This document shows positions 58,664-64,000 of a stretch of 64,000 bases of DNA, piece by piece. Every line of letters begins with the position of its first letter. The stretch's first letter is position 1. The stretch comes from Eremomyces bilateralis CBS 781.70 (lineage: Eukaryota > Ascomycota > Dothideomycetes > Eremomycetales > Eremomycetaceae), in NCBI RefSeq assembly GCF_010015585.1, contig NW_022985081.1:62001-126000 (forward strand). Reading direction: 5' to 3'. The notes beneath the pieces were generated by a model that saw nothing but the letters and a program-made list of their open reading frames with translations, was not told where the DNA came from and did not search any database. The position numbers and the translations under genes were made by a program.

Positions 58664-61084
58664 TCACACCTGCTCCCACCTCGTCCGTCGCCTCCGTGCC
58701 CCATCATCGCCAAACAGATCGCCCGCCTCCCGACAGTACCGCACCTCTTTCCCCCCCGACGCCGTTACTTCGCTCGCCCAGCACACGACCGCCGCGTCGA
58801 CGATGCCCCCCAGTACGCCCTCCATGGCGCCGAGCACGCCCCACGCGATGCCGCTGGCCACCAAGCCGACGACATACGCGTACAGCGACCCGCGGACGGT
58901 CTTCGCGGGGTTATATGCGGGGGCGGTGTCCAGATTGCGGGAGGTCGACACCCAGGCGGCGAAGCCCATGGCGAGGGCGGTGATGTAGCGGACGCCGTGG
59001 AGGATGAGCTTGGCGAGGTGGTAGGGGAGGAGGGGGACGGAGCCGGAGCGGTCGAAGGATGCTGGGGTGAGTGTCGTGGTGGCGCGGTGGGCGGCGCCGA
59101 AGTCGAGGGAGGTAAGGCCGCGCGCGGAGATGGAGAGAGGTTGGGAATGGATGGCGGCGTAGGTGAGGGTGAGAGGGTTGGTGAGGCTGGCGATGGTGGA
59201 GGGGACGAAGGAGTAGGCGCACATCGTGAAGATGCCGGAGAGACGACGGGGGAGGATGAGGAATGGGAGACGAACGCAGAGGGTGAGTATGGAGGCAAAA
59301 CAGATCGTGCCGAAGAGCGTATCGGCAGAATGCGTGAGAGAGGCGGTCACGACTTGGCGAGAGGTGGGAGCGGGGACGGAGTATCGGTGGAAATACCACT
59401 GGGATACAACGGCGGCAGTGGTTGCTCGCTGCATACCGGAGATGACCGACTGCGTCCACGCGAAGACGAGGACGAAGAATGCTCCGAGCCACCACGTCGT
59501 CCAGTCGATGATGAAGAAATTCTTGGCGCTCGAGAAATGCCCGCCGAGGAAGACCCGCGTAAACATGCTAACCCAAATCCACGTCCAGATCAGGAAGATG
59601 GCCAGGACACCGAAACCAATCATCATCAAACTTGAGTGCGATGCGAGGATCTTGACGGAGAATTCGAGAATGGCAGTTGCCCGATCGATGGAGTGCCTTG
59701 CTTTGATGACCGAGATACTCCAGACGATGGAGCCAATGAGGGGGATGAAGGAAAAGTAGCGCATTGCGATGTCTTGGAATTTGAGGGAAGCCCGGGGCGA
59801 GTGGAAGCTTGTTACGAAGGGGTATAGCCAAAATGAGAATAGAACGATCGGGACCCCTCCGACAATGAGGTAGACCAAGGGCCTAGAATATGACCGTAAG
59901 AGGCTCAACCACAGGACACCGATCACAGTCGCCACGAAGGTATCTACTATGAGAATATGATAGGACTTGTACAGGGTCGAGTATATCGTGTCGCCGATCG
60001 GATGTTTGGCGTCGGGTTTATCCGTACTCATATAAACCAAGAAGAAGCTAGCAAAAAGAGATGCGAAGCACACCCCGAAGAGCGTCGACCAAAAGAGGTC
60101 GTATCGAGGAGTCTCGGCCGGTTCGATACCGACGCCTGGTGGTACGCTTTCTCTGTCCGGACTCCGGGGCCGCGGGTTTACTCTTGCGGCATCATCGTCT
60201 GTCTCCTGTGGTAGGAATGACTGCAGCAATGGCCTCCTCTGACCTGGAGGTGTGCGGAAGTTCTGAAAAGGGGGGTCGTCATCAGGGTCATATTCCGAAG
60301 CATCTGCCGCGGGGAGTTGTTCCATGCTTTCTCGTATCGTGGAGGCCAGATCGACATCCATCAGCCTTCCTTTTCCTTTGTCCGATATTGAACCGTGGTC
60401 TGGTCGTATTCCGTCCTCCGCAACCTCCTCGACAGGGTCTATACCCGGAATTTTGGGTCTGATTCCCGGTCGTGTTGATCTCCATGAGCTTTTCCCATTC
60501 CTGGCAGTCGAATGTGGTCGTAGATGGTTCGTCTTAGCGGCTTCTCCGCTCTCTTCTAGATTCGGCGAGTGGCCGACATCATCCTCACCCTCCGACGACC
60601 CAGATAGATTCCCAAACTGTCTTCTTGACCTTTGCAGGGCGTAGAAGTCGGCAACTTCTCTTTCCCGCTCCTCCCCATCGTCCTCTTCTCCAATATCGTC
60701 GGTCACGCTGTAAAACAGCGGAGCTGGCGCCTGGGCTCGTGATCCGAACGGGAACCGCGCGAACTGCGAGCCGCCGTTTTGATACGGGTTGCCTAAGGCC
60801 GACCTCTGCTGCTGATGCCTGGACGACGAGAACCTCGACGGGCCGAGAGCGTGCTGGCCGCGTTGTTTATCGTGCATATTGCGGGTTGTGGAGTTTGCGG
60901 GATCTCCGCCGAGGGACAGTCGCGACTGCGACTGGGCTAGGAAGCGGGAGGCATCTGTATATCAAGCAGGCGGCTGTTAGACGTCACGCGTATTCCTTCA
61001 TGGGGCGCCTTTGAGACAAACACTCGATCATGTGCAGCTCTCAGGTTCCCGGTGCTGATAAGACAACGTACATTCGGAAAACAT
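58664..61084 (-). CDS. PNS1: PNS1-type choline-transporter-like (CTL/SLC44) membrane protein
   Basis: About 767 residues in two exons: a 13-nt first exon (61072-61084, encoding MFSE and one base) and 58664-60954, joined across a 117-nt intron. The join gives MFSEYASRFLAQSQSRLSLG, a start I associate with fungal PNS1 homologues. Residues 1-260 are a hydrophilic, Ser/Arg/Asp-rich cytosolic tail. About ten helices follow, with family features such as LFSFWLYPFVTSFHSPRASL, FIPLIGSIVWSISVIKA, the WYFHRY motif, and FGTICFASILTLCVRLPFLI. The C-terminal tail is short and basic. CTL proteins transport choline-like substrates in animals; yeast Pns1 is a plasma-membrane protein of unclear function. It is divergent from the Rab gene; the two share a 0.9-kb upstream region. 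Confidence 0.93.
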
Positions 61085-62013
61085 CCTGCCCTCCCCTTGA
61101 GCGCCCCGGCGCTCCTTTTCCTTTCTCTACACTGTGATAATTCCGAATCCTCCTCTTTCTAGTATTTGGCCGTCTGCGAGGATGACTCCTCTCTATTACC
61201 GGTAGGCTGAAGCTCACGAGCTCACGTGATGGGGGAAGTGGGAGTGTTCCTTCGAAGGAGCCAATCGAACTCGTGTGTCTAGTCCAAGTATATCGGGGGG
61301 GTTGATAGTAGTAAATAGGATATCAGTTACAGTAAGCCAAAGAAGGAGATATCGCAGTTGCTCTAGGTAGCCGTCTGAAGCTCCAGATCGGCAAGCTGGT
61401 GGCGTAGTTGAGTGGAAGTGCAGTCATAGGGTGAGGATATCATAGGGCATACCTACTGCAGGCTGCTATCAAGCTGAATGACCGCAGCCTGTTCCGACCG
61501 AGTGACAGACAGTTCCGTACTCCCCTAGTCCCCTGTCCCAGCCTGTCCCAGCCTGTGAGTGGGTCAGTGGGGTGTGACCTAATTACTCCATACCATGAAC
61601 CAGACCATGAGCGGTCGTACGAGCCTGAGGTTGCAAGGCAGCCAATTACTCAGCTGCACAGGACAACAAGTATGACGCCGATCCTCCGACCGTGTGAACC
61701 AGAAACTAGAGGAAGCTCATCAATCGTCCCAAATCTCCTTCAAGAGAGATAGATATAATTCCAATATTAAGGTAGCCAACTTTTTTGGGATATACACAGA
61801 ATCCCATTTCCTTGAATCTCACTCATACTTCTTTCCATTCTTCTTCTTTGTCTGTCATTGCCCTGCCGTTGCTTTGAGCCTGCATGCTCTCCTGCGCCGC
61901 ACCAGACCAAGGCATCCGTCAAAGAAATTAGCTATCTAAGATCTTTGAGCTTGCAAAGAACTTCGAATTACTTGAAGAACTAGAACCAACACAGTTGAGC
62001 GACCACCTATTCC
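61085..62013. other. divergent promoter region, PNS1 and Rab genes
   Basis: 0.9 kb between two divergently transcribed genes. Contains a short tandem CCTGTCCCAG (two and a half copies, about 61531-61555). A thymidine-rich tract lies before the Rab start. No further gene supported. Confidence 0.5.
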
Positions 62014-62857
62014 ATGCCCCAGCCATGGGATTACATCGCAAAGATAGTCTCCTTGGGAGACTCCGGGTGCGGGAAATCAAGCGTATGCCTCGATCGCACC
62101 ACCTTGACTGCGAAACCCGCTGACCGCCATCTAGTTAACCATCCGACTATGTGAGGGCCGGTTCTCCCCCTACCACGACGTAACCATCGGCGTCGAATTC
62201 GGCTCCCGCATCGTCCCCGTCGGACCGCCGGCGTCCCACGCCCTCCGAGTCAACGACCCTTCCACCACCAACACCGACGATGGCCCTCCGCTGGGACTTC
62301 CCGAGCCAAAGCCAAAAGTGGAGAAACAAAAGCAGAAGCACATGAAGCTCAGCATATGGGACACCGCGGGCCAAGAGACCTACAAGTCGGTCACGCGGAG
62401 CTACTTCCGGGCTGCCAGCGGCGCGCTGCTGGTCTTCGACATCACGCGACGCGAGACGTTCCTATCCGTTACATCGTGGCTGAACGACCTGCGGCAGATC
62501 GCGGAAGACCATGTCGTCGTGGTGTTGGTGGGGAATAAGTCCGATCTGGCGGGCTCGAGCATGGGGACGGACGGCGAAAACCGGCGGCAAGTGCGCAAAG
62601 AGGAGGCGGATCAGTGGTGCAAGGACAACAACGTGATGTGCTACGTTGAGACGAGCGCGAAGAGCGGCGAGGGCGTCGAAAGTGCATTCTTACAGGTTGC
62701 AGAAAGGATATATCAGAACATTGAGGCGGGGATGTACGATCTGAACGATCGTCGGAGCGGAGTGAAGGGGCCGAAGCTGGGGAATAATGCGAGGACGGTG
62801 AATCTAGGGTTGAATGATCGCGATGGAGGGAAGGGGGCCGGAAATGGCTGTTGTTGA
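62014..62857 (+). CDS. Rab-family small GTPase with long interswitch insert
   Basis: Membrane-traffic switch protein of the Rab2/4/14 branch, about 263 residues in two exons (62014-62082 and 62135-62857). P-loop GDSGCGKSS is cut by the intron directly after the Ser pair. Other motifs: switch-I HDVTIGVEFGSRI, DTAGQETYKSVTRSYFR, NKSD, and ETSAKSG. The C-terminus ends GNGCC, a double-cysteine geranylgeranyl site. Between switch I and WDTAGQE a Pro/Lys-rich insert of about 40 residues (VGPPASHALRVNDPSTTNTD and a KPKVEKQKQKH tail) replaces the short normal loop. The RabF1 reading TIGVEFGSR and the QETYKSV segment are closest to Rab4/Ypt4 by eye. It should localise to endosomes or Golgi. Single intron with clean GT-AG ends. 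Confidence 0.92.
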
Positions 62858-63779
62858 GTTGTCGACGGCATCTCCTGGGAACATCCATATCATTGGGGTC
62901 CCCAACATTCTTGTCTGTTCTTATTCGAAACTTATGTGTCCGATGAGCATGGCGTTACGGATCGTCACTCGAAGTATACGCAGTCGGCCTTTCATGGGCC
63001 TAACCGCTTGTTACGTGGATTACCTATATTATACTTGTGGCACGGCTTAAGTGTCCTTGGAAAGCTTGGGCCAACGATAATTGTTTTTCGTTTGAAGTCC
63101 TTTTTAATCTTCCATGTCGGGCTAATCTAGAGTTCTTGTCCGGTTATTGTCAAGATTGCAAGAATGCTTCCTGTGAGCACACATGACCACATATATTTGA
63201 TACCAACTGCCGGAATGAGGGACGGAACGAAAAATGAATATCAAATCAGTCGCTGTAAAGAGCTTGGCACTTAGGAAGTTTGGACTATCGAATTGCGCGG
63301 CCTGACAAGTCACAAGAGTGACAACGGATCTGCGACGTTTCCCACGCCGATCAATCTCCTTCTCCGATCCCACCGCCAAGCCTCGCCGATATGGTCCTCT
63401 ACTTCGATGGGTTGGTGGAAATCTGGACCAATTTTCCAAGACTTCGTCCGCTGGAGATTGATCATTTGCTTTCTTGGGTAATCTCTTGCGACTACTTATG
63501 ATGACACGCCAAGGCGTCGCTAGACGGCATCCCACGATGATCAGAAAGTAGCTCCGGCCAAGACCATGCCGTGAAATGCTTTACGCGGCTTGGGGGGCAG
63601 TGATGGATAGGGAGGGCTGATCAGCGAGGGAGCAGTGATTTGTTAGATATGAGTTCCAGAGGAATATATACCCGACGGCCTATCGAAGGTTTCCTCCTCC
63701 CGCATCGCTTCGCGCTTTATGAACTCTGTCCCGTTCATCTCGTGTCTAGCGTATCATACCATCGGAATATCTCAACATA
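62858..63779. other. intergenic, right edge
   Basis: 3' flank of the Rab gene and promoter of the truncated right-edge gene. A minus-strand frame at 63122-63535 has no recognisable content. Confidence 0.45.
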
Positions 63780-64000
63780 ATGCCCCGATTGGCGCCCCGA
63801 CCGAGCCGAAGCAGCGAGAATCTGAACCCCGATCTCTCCGTATTGCGCAAGTGGCATAAACTCGGAGATCATATGTCTAAAGATGAAAGAGAGTGGAACG
63901 ATCCCGTCATCCCATCCAGACCGAGCTCCGGACCGTACGTACCCCCTCTCCAACACCCCCATCCCCTCACAACATCTAACCTCTCCACAGCGGTCAAACC
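63780..64000 (+). CDS. unrecognised gene, N-terminal part, cut by window end
   Basis: First exon 63780-63934, beginning MPRLAPRPSRSSENLNPDLS and ending SRPSSGP, followed by a well-formed 56-nt intron (GTACGT donor, TCTAAC branch, CCACAG acceptor at 63990) and ten bases of a second exon in frame. The visible 51 residues are basic and Ser/Pro-rich with a KWHKLGDHMSKDEREWND stretch. No family recognised; the rest lies beyond the window. Confidence 0.65.
   Translation, partial: MPRLAPRPSRSSENLNPDLSVLRKWHKLGDHMSKDEREWNDPVIPSRPSSGPYVPPLQHPHPLTTSNLSTAVK

Noticed and set aside
58997-59759. Long plus-strand frames antisense to PNS1
   Set aside because: They are shadows of a well-conserved membrane protein on the minus strand.

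Overview
The window is nuclear DNA of a filamentous ascomycete, most likely a eurotiomycete such as an Aspergillus or a close relative. Most introns are 47-117 nt with GT...(CTAAC-like)...AG signals, intergenic spaces are compact to moderate, and the gene families are typical of moulds: a PTH11/rhodopsin-type membrane protein, a FLR1-type MFS transporter, a GH7 cellulase, a Zn2Cys6 regulator, PNS1 and a type-B carboxylesterase. No rRNA, credible tRNA, CRISPR or prokaryotic feature was seen. Exon joins were read by eye from splice signals and frame, so they are models, not transcript data.

Left part (1-15 kb): a dynamin-family GTPase (533-2857), a small secreted DUF3237 protein (4084-4608) and a rhodopsin-domain membrane protein (8091-9286) lie in a gene-poor stretch. 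It also holds two non-autonomous DNA transposons (7325-7447 and 12799-13222), the relic of an NLR-type N-terminal domain (11235-11703) and an unrecognised 303-residue protein with short internal repeats (13526-14437).

Middle (15-33 kb): an MFS drug/polyamine transporter whose frame changes at a 15-base homopolymer (15077-17751), a short-chain dehydrogenase (19850-20942), a mitochondrial-type malonyl-CoA:ACP transacylase (21038-22406), and a gene joining a Zn2Cys6 DNA-binding domain to a maltose-acetyltransferase-like domain (23211-25285). A 6-kb gap with a 9-bp minisatellite then leads to 5-aminolevulinate dehydratase, hemB (31285-32451).

Right part (33-64 kb): a giant ankyrin protein with a nucleotidyltransferase-like N-terminus (33475-39183) converges on a secreted carboxylesterase (39453-41388). 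A 1,712-residue sacsin-like GHKL ATPase with a C-terminal zincin-type motif (42929-48067) converges on a secreted choice-of-anchor-B/LVIVD protein (48352-50062). Then come a subtilase (52547-53833), a GH7 cellobiohydrolase with an XlnR-type site beside its TATA box (55600-57123), the PNS1 transporter (58664-61084), a Rab GTPase with a long interswitch insert (62014-62857) and the first exon of a gene cut by the window end (63780 onward).

The genes do not form one obvious pathway. The left third looks accessory (transposons, relics, poorly conserved proteins) and the right half is mostly housekeeping and secretion genes. The most unusual proteins are the regulator/acetyltransferase fusion, the ATPase-zincin giant and the nucleotidyltransferase-ankyrin giant.
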